Shown piece by piece: positions 6,401-13,998 of a DNA stretch of 64,000 bases. This stretch comes from Candidatus Binatia bacterium (GTDB taxonomy: Bacteria > Desulfobacterota > Binatia > Bin18). Where the stretch lies: NCBI GenBank assembly GCA_951812575.1, contig OX638322.1, positions 4,344,501-4,408,500 on the forward strand. The letters run 5' to 3'. The notes beneath the pieces were generated by a model. The model saw only the letters and a list, made by a program, of their open reading frames with translations, was not told the DNA's origin and did no database searches. The translations under genes and the position numbers were made by a program. Numbering within the stretch: position 1 is the first letter of the stretch; each line of letters opens with the position of its first letter.

Positions 6401-7497
6401 CGGGTTCTTTTTTTCATAGGAAGTGGGCAATCCGGCCCCTGGTTTGAAAAGCGGACCGCATGGTACTGGCGTGTCAGCGCCCGATTTGACCAGACCGTCA
6501 CCACAGAGCCGAGGAGGAGTCGATAGAGGCGTGAACGTGGAATCTTTACCCGGACGGCCGGGTCAAGCAGGTCGGGCGCATCACGCAGGAGACGGACGGT
6601 GGCGGCACCAATGAGTAAAGGCCAGGCGCAAGCGAGGCGCAGTTGCCACTCGCGTCTTGGGATGGCCTGGGTATAGATCCAGCCCTCTTGATAATGGCTC
6701 AGAGTAACCTCCAGCAACTCCTTCAACAGCGGCCGGATCGTCTTCAGGGCTTCTCGCCGGTCTGCGCCGCACAGTTGTTCCGGTTCCACCCCGACGGCAA
6801 TGAGATCGGCCCGGGGGAGATAGCAGCGTCCGATCCGCAGGTCTTGCGCCAGGTCGCGCAGGATATTGGTGAGTTGTAAGCCTTTGCCAAATCGTACCGC
6901 CCGCGCAAGCATGTCCTCGGCATTCCAGTATTGCAGCGAGGCGACATGATCCAGCGATATTTTCGTCCAGAATTCGCCGACACAGCCGGCTACAAAATAG
7001 GTGTAACGGTCCAGGTCGGCCCGCGTCTCAAGCACGCCGACCCGCCCCGCCTCTTCGGCCGGGAAAAGCGTCAAATCCATTTGCATCCCCTGCGTCAGGG
7101 TTAAGACCAGCGTCCGGATATGAGCCTGGTCTTGCGGGTCGAGCGTGTCCAGACACGAGAAACACTGTCCGAGGCTTGAGAGTAAAGTGCGCTCTGCAGG
7201 ATTGTCCTGGCGCGGGGCAAGCTCGGTCGCCAAAGTCTGGCAGATCGCCAGATTCTGCTCTGCAAATGCTGCACGGTACTCCAGCAGACGCTCCAAGCGC
7301 CGCGCGCGCGGAACGAGACGCGTATCCGCGATGGTGTCCGCCGCTCGGCAGAACAAATAGGCCAGCCCGATCGGCCGGCGGAGCGCTGTGGGGAGAATGC
7401 GGACACTCAGGTAAAACGATCGACTCACCCGCGGCAGGATGTCGAACAGGAGCCTGTTTTCAGCGGAGCGCCTACCCACCATGCGCATCAGACTCAT
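6397..7497 (-). CDS. Squalene/phytoene synthase family protein
   Basis: The protein has 366 residues from ATG 7497; a longer frame would overlap the ITPase gene. The two Asp-rich motifs are present: FCRAADTIADT with Asp54 and Asp58, and QLTNILRDLAQDLRIGRCYLP with Asp215 and Asp219. Between them lies YTYFVAGCVGEFW. These enzymes join two prenyl diphosphates head to head, giving squalene or phytoene with Mg2+. The length and the hydrophobic C-terminal segment RLYRLLLGSVVTVWSNRAL recall squalene synthases more than the shorter HpnC/HpnD proteins, but the product is uncertain. No other hopanoid or carotenoid gene is in the window. It is coupled to mug by ATGA. Confidence 0.88.
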   Translation of the reverse strand: MSLMRMVGRRSAENRLLFDILPRVSRSFYLSVRILPTALRRPIGLAYLFCRAADTIADTRLVPRARRLERLLEYRAAFAEQNLAICQTLATELAPRQDNPAERTLLSSLGQCFSCLDTLDPQDQAHIRTLVLTLTQGMQMDLTLFPAEEAGRVGVLETRADLDRYTYFVAGCVGEFWTKISLDHVASLQYWNAEDMLARAVRFGKGLQLTNILRDLAQDLRIGRCYLPRADLIAVGVEPEQLCGADRREALKTIRPLLKELLEVTLSHYQEGWIYTQAIPRREWQLRLACAWPLLIGAATVRLLRDAPDLLDPAVRVKIPRSRLYRLLLGSVVTVWSNRALTRQYHAVRFSNQGPDCPLPMKKRTR

Positions 7498-7510
7498 GCA
7501 GGTCAACGGC

Positions 7511-8053
7511 TCAGCCGTCCAGCAAACCTGACACTCGGAATGCCTCAAGCGCCTTGCGCCGCATAGAGAAACGATCTTTTTCCACAGCGCTCATTTCAGC
7601 AAAAGTGAGGACGCTCGCCTCTGGCTGAAAAATCGCATCCCAGCCAAAACCATCCGTGCCTCGTGGGTAATCGGGGATGGAGCCCTGGACCGTTCCGGCA
7701 AAGGTGCGCACGCTTTCACCGTCGCAATAGCCCAGCAGCGTTGTGGCCGTTGCCGCCCGATTCGTCTCCGCCCGCATCAGCCGACACAGGCCCTCGGTCC
7801 CCAGACTGCTGAGGAACCATTTGATTAACGCACCGGGCAATCCGGTCCAGGCGGCAAAGGCCAAGCCCGTGTCTTCAACCAGGACGGGACGCTTGAGGGC
7901 AGCGTAGGCCAGCCGGGCCTTGTGTTCGACGACCGGGAGTGGGTCGATCGACTGAATTTCATCAAGCGGCAGCGATGCATACGCCAGCGTAGCGCCAAGC
8001 AAACGTTCGCATTCCCGGACCTTGTTGGTATTCCCGGAGATAAAAGTCAGCAT
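7511..8053 (-). CDS. Non-canonical purine NTP pyrophosphatase (HAM1/ITPA type)
   Basis: The 180-residue protein starts at MLTFISGNTNKVRE, giving the SGNxxK nucleotide-binding opening; upstream in-frame starts would add an unrelated tail. VEDTGLAFAAWTGLPGALIKWFLSSLG and TDGFGWDAIFQP follow. It hydrolyses ITP, dITP and XTP to monophosphates, preventing their incorporation into nucleic acid. The LPGALIKWFL segment is the form found in archaeal and eukaryotic ITPases; typical bacterial RdgB has a PG-x-Y-S-A-R-Y-like sequence. It lies between the Mrr-like membrane protein and the prenyl synthase. Confidence 0.92.
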   Translation of the reverse strand: MLTFISGNTNKVRECERLLGATLAYASLPLDEIQSIDPLPVVEHKARLAYAALKRPVLVEDTGLAFAAWTGLPGALIKWFLSSLGTEGLCRLMRAETNRAATATTLLGYCDGESVRTFAGTVQGSIPDYPRGTDGFGWDAIFQPEASVLTFAEMSAVEKDRFSMRRKALEAFRVSGLLDG

Positions 8054-8072
8054 GACAACACAAAATAGCCGA

Positions 8073-8744
8073 CTATCGTTTACGGCGGGGTATTCGGGTG
8101 GGGGTTTCGTGCGCTGCCCCGGAGCGAAACGCATGCACGCGGTGCCCCTTTACCTGCAAGGATCGTAATCTCAGAAACTCGTCCTGGTCGATCAGCACCA
8201 CCCCCTGCTGTAATGCGGCCACCTGTACTTGCGCTGACGATTTGTGCGGGCTCAGGACCATGACCTGGTTGCAGTCGGTCTTTTTCAACGCCTCACGGGC
8301 TGCGTCAATCACCGCCTCATCCACTGGTGTATATTCAACCAGACACCAGACCCGCTCGTCGCCCCTGACAAGCTGTAGATAGGTGGCTGAGTCACCGGAC
8401 ACGTTCTGTATCTGGGTTTCATACCCTTGCGCCTGAAGGACGCCAACGGCCTGTTCCAGGAATTCTGCGTCCTCCATCTTGTCGATCTCAATCAGCTGGG
8501 ACGCTCCAGCTTGCTGAGAACTTTCCACGTCATTGGAGCGCCGACGCGTAAAAATACTGATAAGCAACCAGACCCCAACACCACCCGCCAGCCACAAAAT
8601 GGAACTCGGACCAAAGGATCGCAGCAGGGTTGTCGTGCCGAAGATAATCAGAAGGAGAAGCGCCGTCCCCTTCATCCGACTTTCTCGTGAGCGTTTCGCT
8701 CGACGGAGCTTTTGCACTTCAACTGGACGAGAAGGCTCCTGCAT
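8073..8744 (-). CDS. Membrane-anchored restriction-endonuclease-like (Mrr-type) protein
   Basis: The 223-residue protein has a good SD (TAGGAG, 7-8 nt before ATG). A basic N-terminus (KLRRAKRSRESR) precedes two membrane helices at about 25-42 and 47-65. A cytoplasmic domain follows: MEDAEFLEQAVGVLQAQGYETQIQ, WCLVEYTPVDEAVIDAAREAL and QVMVLSPHKSSAQVQVAALQQGVVLIDQDEF. This is the alpha/beta pattern of the Mrr catalytic domain. The usual Q-x-K catalytic position appears as CLVEY, so nuclease activity is doubtful. Similar two-helix Mrr-like proteins of unknown role are common in proteobacteria. Confidence 0.75.
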   Translation of the reverse strand: MQEPSRPVEVQKLRRAKRSRESRMKGTALLLLIIFGTTTLLRSFGPSSILWLAGGVGVWLLISIFTRRRSNDVESSQQAGASQLIEIDKMEDAEFLEQAVGVLQAQGYETQIQNVSGDSATYLQLVRGDERVWCLVEYTPVDEAVIDAAREALKKTDCNQVMVLSPHKSSAQVQVAALQQGVVLIDQDEFLRLRSLQVKGHRVHAFRSGAAHETPTRIPRRKR

Positions 8745-8855
8745 ATTTTACTCCTACGTGGAGGGATTACTCTTTTAGCCCTATCGATTTAGCTGATAGG
8801 CCCCTCCTCTCGCAAGCGCATCTACATATTACGCAATGAGAACCGGAACGGGACA

Positions 8856-9722
8856 TCACTGCTTTGTCGTCAGCACGACGCCACCGATCACGCAGGCGGT
8901 CCCCAGGATCTGTACTCGTGTGATCTGTTCGCCGAGAAAAATGGCTGACGAGATCATCACGATGATCGGAATGAGGTTCATGAACACCGCCGCCCGATGG
9001 GGACTCACTCTGGTCAGGGCCTGGTAGTACAGGAGATTCGTCAGCGGCGACAGCACCGAGAGAAAGCCGAGGGCAATCAGAACGAGGGGTGAAAAATCAA
9101 AGCCCGCGCTGAACGGTGCTTCAATTAAACACAGCGGGACCAGGATAAAGGTCCCGGCGATATACGAACTCGCTGTTGCCGCAGCCGCCGAACGCTGCGC
9201 CAGGGCCACCCGACTATAGACGGTATACGACGACCAGCTGAGTTGGCCGAGCAGGATATATAAATCTCCCCAATTCAAAGACAGATCAAAGAGAATATCC
9301 AGCGAGCCCCGACAAATAATGGCAACGAGGCCCACAAAGGACAGCAGAATGCCCGAGACATTGATGAAGGAAAGCTGCTCCTTCAAGAAGGTCCAGGAAA
9401 GGAGGGCAACCCACATCGGGGTAGAGGCGGCGATAATACCCGCATTCGAGGCGGACGTCGTCTTGAGACCAATATAAAAAAGTGTTCCGGCTCCGATAAC
9501 GCCGGTAAGCGTCATCACGACCGTACTTTTCAGGTCCTTTCGGAGCTCCGCCCACCAGTTGGGCTGCGACTTCCAGCCCATGAGCGTCAAGAGCACCGCG
9601 CCGACGACCGTGCGGAGCGCGATCAAGGTCAGCGGTCCAACCGCCCCGAGCATGAACTTCCCGGCCGGGAAGTTCATTGCCCATAAACACACCACGCCAA
9701 AGAGGAGAAAATAGGCCGCCAC
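8856..9722 (-). CDS. EamA/DMT-superfamily transporter
   Basis: The 288-residue protein consists of ten hydrophobic helices arranged as two EamA repeats. The first contains CLWAMNFPAGKFML and SNAGIIAASTPMWVALLSWTFLKEQ. The second contains WSSYTVYSRVALAQRS and SPHRAAVFMNLIPIIVMISSAIFLGE, with the paired 'P.....L....LGE' signature. It is an inner-membrane exporter or permease for small metabolites (amino acids, nucleotides or similar) of unknown specificity. GTG is the likely start at 9722, with no clear SD. It lies 86 bp downstream of the methyltransferase on the same strand and may be co-regulated with the Lrp-type regulator upstream, since Lrp proteins often control amino-acid exporters. Confidence 0.9.
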   Translation of the reverse strand: MAAYFLLFGVVCLWAMNFPAGKFMLGAVGPLTLIALRTVVGAVLLTLMGWKSQPNWWAELRKDLKSTVVMTLTGVIGAGTLFYIGLKTTSASNAGIIAASTPMWVALLSWTFLKEQLSFINVSGILLSFVGLVAIICRGSLDILFDLSLNWGDLYILLGQLSWSSYTVYSRVALAQRSAAAATASSYIAGTFILVPLCLIEAPFSAGFDFSPLVLIALGFLSVLSPLTNLLYYQALTRVSPHRAAVFMNLIPIIVMISSAIFLGEQITRVQILGTACVIGGVVLTTKQ

Positions 9723-9808
9723 GTACTCATTATATGAGGAGTACTCGGGGAGCGGAACTCCGTCCTTCTGTCGGACTAATGCGCGAGGCTCTTCAGGGAA
9801 GAAGAGAG

Positions 9809-10678
9809 CTATTTGTTACGATGCAACTCCCATACGAGTACCCCAGGTACTCCTTGCAGAGCAGCGCCAAATGCCTCATCTGCTACCCCTTTTAGCCCTA
9901 CGGCATTCAGCAGTATGGCTATCTCTTTTTGGCCGTAGGCAGGTTCAAGGCAGCAACGAACGGTAAACCCCACCACCTCGAATGCCTCAAAATAAGAACT
10001 ATGGGAATGAAAATAACTTGGGACATAAGCAAAACTCCCGTCTTTGGCTGCAAAGAGCGCCTGCCCGCCTAAGAGAGTCATGGTGGGATGTTGATCTGAA
10101 AGGATCACGCAACCGCCGGGCCGTACCACCCGGGCTAATTCGCGGAGCGGCGGAATCAAATCTTCACAGTGTGTAAGCGTAAGAGCACAGACAGCATGGT
10201 CTACGCTTCCGGCATCAAGAGGAAGATGAACCAGGTCTCCGGTACGGAACTCTACCATGGGCAACTTTGTCCGCGCTTTCTCTAACATCTCTCTACTGCC
10301 ATCGACTCCCACGACTTGATGATTGTGCGACGCCAGGTAAGCAGTATGTCGTCCAGTGCCGCATGCCGCATCAAGCGCAGTTCCCGCAGGAAGGTCGTCA
10401 ATCAACATTTGGACCGCAGGCTCCTCTAAATAAATGAGTGGATTCGGAGCGCTGTCGTACGTCTCTGCCCAAGCCGCATACCCTTCCAGGTAATCTCGCT
10501 CTGGTACGTCAAGCTCGATCGAAAGGGGACCCTCATTAGGGTGAGTGACGAACCTCGTCAGCTCATGGACCCTCGTCTGTCTCTCCCGCCTGTTTCCAGT
10601 AAGCCATGTCCGTAAGAGCGCTACGCCCTCCATGCCAATGACGGGGTGCCCCATATTCGTTGGGTTCGCTCGGGTCAT
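9809..10678 (-). CDS. Class I SAM-dependent methyltransferase
   Basis: The 289-residue protein contains motif I ALDAACGTGRHTAYLA, the acidic end of strand 2 in VVGVDGS, motif II/III as DAGSVDHAVCALTLTHCEDL and motif IV as LARVVRPGGCVILSDQHP. This is a Methyltransf_11-type fold. The ATG at 10678 directly follows the stop of the Lrp gene (TGATTATG) and has AAGGAA about 9 nt upstream; a GTG at 10684 would overlap it. About 70 residues precede the fold, including YAAWAETYDSAPNP. The substrate is unknown. Tight coupling to the regulator suggests they respond to the same signal. Confidence 0.88.
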   Translation of the reverse strand: MTRANPTNMGHPVIGMEGVALLRTWLTGNRRERQTRVHELTRFVTHPNEGPLSIELDVPERDYLEGYAAWAETYDSAPNPLIYLEEPAVQMLIDDLPAGTALDAACGTGRHTAYLASHNHQVVGVDGSREMLEKARTKLPMVEFRTGDLVHLPLDAGSVDHAVCALTLTHCEDLIPPLRELARVVRPGGCVILSDQHPTMTLLGGQALFAAKDGSFAYVPSYFHSHSSYFEAFEVVGFTVRCCLEPAYGQKEIAILLNAVGLKGVADEAFGAALQGVPGVLVWELHRNK

Positions 10679-10680
10679 AA

Positions 10681-11181
10681 TCACTTCTTCCTTTCTGCTT
10701 TACGCTTCCTGACCGCACCTTCCTGAGAGTGAGTTTCACCAAGTTCCAATTCTTCATGGTAGGCGGCCAACGACAGATTGGTCAGCGTATTCTGCACTCC
10801 CGGTACGGTATAGACGCAGTCAATCAGGTCCTTCAAAGCTCCGGGAGAGGCGACCCGGACCTTGAGCAGCAAACACCATTCTCCAGTCATACCGTAACAC
10901 TCTTCGATTACAGCATCCGGACAATTGAGATGCATAAGAGCAGTCGCAGTGTCCTCAGATTTCTCGCGACTTGTTACCCAGATGAAAGCGGTGAGTGGCT
11001 GACCGAGAGCCTCCCAATTGATCTGAGCATGATATCCACGGATGATGCCACACGCCTCAAGCCGTTTGATTCGCTCATGGACTGCCGGACGCGAGAGGGG
11101 AACAACTCGCGCCAATTCCTCATGCGTCATGCGGCCATTCTCGGAAAGTAAATGAACAAGCTGTTGGTCGATATTATCCAT
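10681..11181 (-). CDS. Lrp/AsnC family transcriptional regulator
   Basis: The 166-residue protein starts at ATG 11181 with GAGGAG upstream. The N-terminal winged helix-turn-helix MDNIDQQLVHLLSENGRM and SRPAVHERIKRLEACGIIRGY is standard for the family. The RAM effector domain follows (FIWVTSREKSEDTATAL, CYGMTGEWCLLLKVRVASPGALKDLI). The C-terminus carries an extra charged tail, AVRKRKAERKK. It probably senses an amino acid and regulates the methyltransferase and EamA exporter downstream, as well as itself. Confidence 0.92.
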   Translation of the reverse strand: MDNIDQQLVHLLSENGRMTHEELARVVPLSRPAVHERIKRLEACGIIRGYHAQINWEALGQPLTAFIWVTSREKSEDTATALMHLNCPDAVIEECYGMTGEWCLLLKVRVASPGALKDLIDCVYTVPGVQNTLTNLSLAAYHEELELGETHSQEGAVRKRKAERKK

Positions 11182-11470
11182 AAACCTTACTCCTCATCAT
11201 AAAAATACAAACGATGAGTCTGAAAATCTAGGATAAAATTTTCAAAAAGTCCATATTTTTTCAAAATTCCGACACTTAGAAAGAAACAGGCCCAAATGAA
11301 AGGGGTTTTTGGTGGAGAATGCAGACGAATCGTCAGCGGCAATCACAAGAGACACGACAAGATAGAGGTAGCTCTACGGCCACAATCCTCGGATAGAGGA
11401 GGCTTGCGCGGACGTGATTTCGGCAGTCATAGAAGGAACCGCAGCTTTCTCTTTCGCTGCGAAGATTTAC
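11182..11470 (-). promoter_or_regulatory. AT-rich promoter/operator region upstream of the Lrp-type regulator
   Basis: This 289-bp gap holds no credible gene. Its left part is strikingly AT-rich. On the minus strand at about 11231-11270 it has two TTTTGAAAA words about 19 bp apart, followed by TTTTATCCTAGATTTTC. TTGAAA boxes here could be -35 elements. The repeated A/T-rich words are the kind of site bound by Lrp proteins, so autoregulation is likely but not proven. Confidence 0.4.
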
Positions 11471-11992
11471 TCATTCCCCGTCATACCGGATAAAGGAAAA
11501 AACGGCATGCGGGGCAAGACGCTCTCGACCGCCCAAAAAGGACAGCTCTATCAGAAAGGCGGCTTCTATGATGTGGGCTTGGAGTTTTTCTGCCAGCGAA
11601 AGGGCGGCCTGGGCTGTACCGCCGGTTGCGAGGAGGTCATCGATCAGCAAGACGCGGCTATTCGGCGGAAATGCATCCTGATGCATCTCTAGCGTGTCGG
11701 TTCCGTACTCGAGTTCATAGCTTGCCGCAAAGGTTGCCGCCGGCAGCTTGCCGGGTTTTCGGACCAGGGCATGGCCACAGCCCAAGGCATAGGCCAGTGC
11801 CGAACCAAAAATAAATCCACGCGATTCAATCCCCAGGATGATGTCAATTTTGTTTCGATATCGTTCGACGAGTTGATCTATCACCTGCTGCCAGGCCGGC
11901 CCATTAGTGAGCAGGGGCGTAATGTCCTTAAAGACGATGCCCGGTTGGGGAAAATCCGGGACCTCACGAATAAATGGTTTCAAGTCCAGCAT
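11471..11992 (-). CDS. apt: Adenine phosphoribosyltransferase
   Basis: The 173-residue protein is full length for Apt. It opens IREVPDFPQPGIVFKDITPLL, the family signature, and carries the PRPP-binding motif RVLLIDDLLATGGTAQAAL near residues 117-135. Its flexible loop is GIESRGFIFGSALAYALG. It converts adenine and PRPP to AMP in purine salvage. GAGGAG lies 8 nt before the ATG. It is 42 bp downstream of the LysM-M23 gene, an arrangement that may allow co-transcription. Confidence 0.96.
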   Translation of the reverse strand: MLDLKPFIREVPDFPQPGIVFKDITPLLTNGPAWQQVIDQLVERYRNKIDIILGIESRGFIFGSALAYALGCGHALVRKPGKLPAATFAASYELEYGTDTLEMHQDAFPPNSRVLLIDDLLATGGTAQAALSLAEKLQAHIIEAAFLIELSFLGGRERLAPHAVFSFIRYDGE

Positions 11993-12034
11993 ACCTGTCT
12001 CCTCAATCTCTGGTCTGCTTGTGTTTCGTCGGTT

Positions 12035-12781
12035 TTATTTCTGCTGCGTCGCGTGGCGGACAGGGCGCAAATAATGGAGCGGGTTGCGGGCGTTTTTACC
12101 ACTGCGGACCTCAAAGTGTAAGCTTGGGCCTGTAACCCGGCCGGTTTCTCCAACCTCGCCGACAACATCGCCCCGCTGGACCGCTTGACCGTCTTTCACC
12201 AGATTGCGCTGATGGTGGGCGTACACGGTGGTAAAGCCGTTCGCATGCTTGACAATAACAACATTGCCATAGCCGCGTAAGGCATCGCTAAAGATGACCC
12301 GCCCCGCGGCGGCCGCACGGACCGGGGTGCCGGCTGGCGCGGCAATGTCGATGCCATCGTGGAAGCTTCCATTACGTGGACCGAAACGGGAGGTCAACCT
12401 GCCGTTGAGCGGCCAACTGAAGAGCTTTTCCGTATCCTTGGGAATAGGCTGGTGGGCGGCGGGCGCTTTCGACCTCCAGCGTGACCGGGCATGCCTCTTC
12501 TCGGACCTGGAGCGGGAAGACCGGGCGGTTGCTGCTCTGGACCTGTTGTATCTGGCTCCGTGCGGCATACGTAGGCGCTGCCCGGCCTCTATACGGTCAG
12601 GGTTGTGTATCCCATTCAGCGCTGCCAATTTCTGATACGGAATGCGGTACGCATACCCGATCTCGGACAGCGTCTCTCCGGGCCGAACGACGTGATATCT
12701 GTACTGGGTGCGGGAACAGGCTGAAAGGCCGACCAGCACACATAGGAAGACGCCGAGGACCACTCCACCCCACCGCCACAC
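12035..12781 (-). CDS. LysM domain M23 peptidase-like lipoprotein (NlpD-type)
   Basis: The 248-residue protein begins at GTG 12781 with GGAGAGGAAG upstream. A signal peptide ends in the lipobox GLSAC (Cys22). A LysM repeat spans about 29-72 (YHVVRPGETLSEIGYAYRIP). A very basic Arg/Ser linker of about 35 residues follows, then the M23 domain FSWPLNGRLTSRFGPRNG with HDGIDIAAPAGTPVRA and LHFEVR. The catalytic-site pattern H-x8-D is present in G-S-F-H-D-G-I-D. EnvC/NlpD proteins with this layout activate amidases at the division site, though some are active endopeptidases. Confidence 0.9.
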   Translation of the reverse strand: MWRWGGVVLGVFLCVLVGLSACSRTQYRYHVVRPGETLSEIGYAYRIPYQKLAALNGIHNPDRIEAGQRLRMPHGARYNRSRAATARSSRSRSEKRHARSRWRSKAPAAHQPIPKDTEKLFSWPLNGRLTSRFGPRNGSFHDGIDIAAPAGTPVRAAAAGRVIFSDALRGYGNVVIVKHANGFTTVYAHHQRNLVKDGQAVQRGDVVGEVGETGRVTGPSLHFEVRSGKNARNPLHYLRPVRHATQQK

Positions 12782-12903
12782 TGCTTCTTCCTCTCCTAGC
12801 GCAAACTATTCGCCCGCAATCATGCGCGCTATGAATTATTGTCAGACGCCCGCGCTGTTTTGTCAAGGAAAGATCGGTGCAGGTAGTGGTTCTGTTTGCA
12901 TTT

Positions 12904-12940
12904 CCCCCTCACCCTAGCCCTCTCCCGCTGGGGGAGAGGG
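12904..12940. repeat. REP-like G/C hairpin repeat, copy 2
   Basis: CCCTCACCC-TAG-CCCTCTCCC is followed by the complementary GGGAGAGGG, the same design as the element at 863-900 but on the other strand. It lies in the 226-bp gap between the DUF368 gene and the LysM-M23 gene. Confidence 0.7.
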
Positions 12941-12977
12941 AATGACAGACGCAGGGGCGCGGGTATGACAAATGTAG

Positions 12978-12998
12978 GGGCAACCCCCTGTGGTTGCC
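12978..12998. repeat. Palindromic GGGCAACC/GGTTGCCC hairpin after the DUF368 gene
   Basis: An 8-bp inverted repeat with a short CCCTGT loop lies 10 bp beyond the stop of the minus-strand DUF368 gene. It resembles a widespread intergenic repeat. It may slow or end transcription of the glmM-to-DUF368 operon, although only a weak T-rich stretch follows. Confidence 0.5.
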
Positions 12999-13007
12999 CG
13001 GTAGGGC

Positions 13008-13997
13008 TCAGCCCGCCGGAGCAAGGTGGTTCTTGAGCCGGTCCAGGCCAAGCGTTGTTCCCACACCAAGGACGATCAGTCCCAGCGCAGCACCTATCTG
13101 CCCAACGCTGGGTGGGAACCGCCGGACGGGCCAGTCTTCGGCATCGATCCGGGACAGGGTTTCTGGGGTGACCACTTGACCGTGTAGCCGATCACCGACC
13201 TGAGGCGGGACCCCAGCCTGAAATGGCCACAGGCCAATAATCGCGCCGAGCACCAGGCCCATGAGGGCGCCCAGGGTGGCTGTCCGATGGTGTTCCAACA
13301 ACCAGCGGATGAGATGGCTGACCCCAATAATACCCGCCGCCCCGCCCAGGCCGACCGGTATGACGACCCATAACGCCTCGTGAACGAGGGGCCAGTCCAG
13401 CCCGGCCTGTTCGCCTGCGCCAAACAGGCCCAGGCGCAGCTTTTCTATGCTCCTGAGGATGGGCACGTATTGACCGAGCAAGAGGAGCAGATATCCCCCG
13501 GATACGCCGGGTAGCACCATCGCACTGGCCCCGGCCAGACCGGCAACAAAGAGCAACCCGAAAGACTCGTCCCCCGGTCCCGTTTGCAGCGGAGTCCCGA
13601 AGGCAAGCAGGACCATCAGCAGAAAAGTGACCCCGGCACTGATGAAGAAGCGCCGCGACACGGGCTGGGACAGACGCCAGAGGAGCGGCACACTCCCCAG
13701 CGTGAGACCAATGAATAGGCTATACATGACCCAGCGGTACTCAATAACGAGTGCTTTGGTGGGTCCGGCAAGGAGAAAGATGGCCAGGACTGCGGCGCCT
13801 CCTATCGTCCCCAGCAATACCACGGACGACCACCGCCAGCGCAGGGTCGTGATTTCGGCTATGGCCCCAATAAAACCTGGATAGACACCGGCGATCAGCA
13901 GCATGGTGCCGCCACTGATACCAGGAACGAGATTGGCCAGTCCCATCAGCGCTCCGCCAATGACGGCGTGGACGAGCGTACTGGATTGTTCGGCCAT
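13008..13997 (-). CDS. DUF368 membrane protein, polyprenyl-phosphate translocase (PopT family)
   Basis: The 329-residue polytopic protein carries the two family signatures GLANLVPGISGGTMLLIAGVY near residue 20 and AMVLPGVSGGYLLLLLGQY near residue 160. They mark an inverted repeat. DUF368 proteins have been shown to recycle undecaprenyl phosphate across the inner membrane for peptidoglycan and O-antigen synthesis. The gene begins 1 bp after the cimA stop and closes an operon that starts with glmM, so two cell-wall precursor functions bracket it. Confidence 0.88.
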   Translation of the reverse strand: MAEQSSTLVHAVIGGALMGLANLVPGISGGTMLLIAGVYPGFIGAIAEITTLRWRWSSVVLLGTIGGAAVLAIFLLAGPTKALVIEYRWVMYSLFIGLTLGSVPLLWRLSQPVSRRFFISAGVTFLLMVLLAFGTPLQTGPGDESFGLLFVAGLAGASAMVLPGVSGGYLLLLLGQYVPILRSIEKLRLGLFGAGEQAGLDWPLVHEALWVVIPVGLGGAAGIIGVSHLIRWLLEHHRTATLGALMGLVLGAIIGLWPFQAGVPPQVGDRLHGQVVTPETLSRIDAEDWPVRRFPPSVGQIGAALGLIVLGVGTTLGLDRLKNHLAPAG

Positions 13998-13998
13998 A

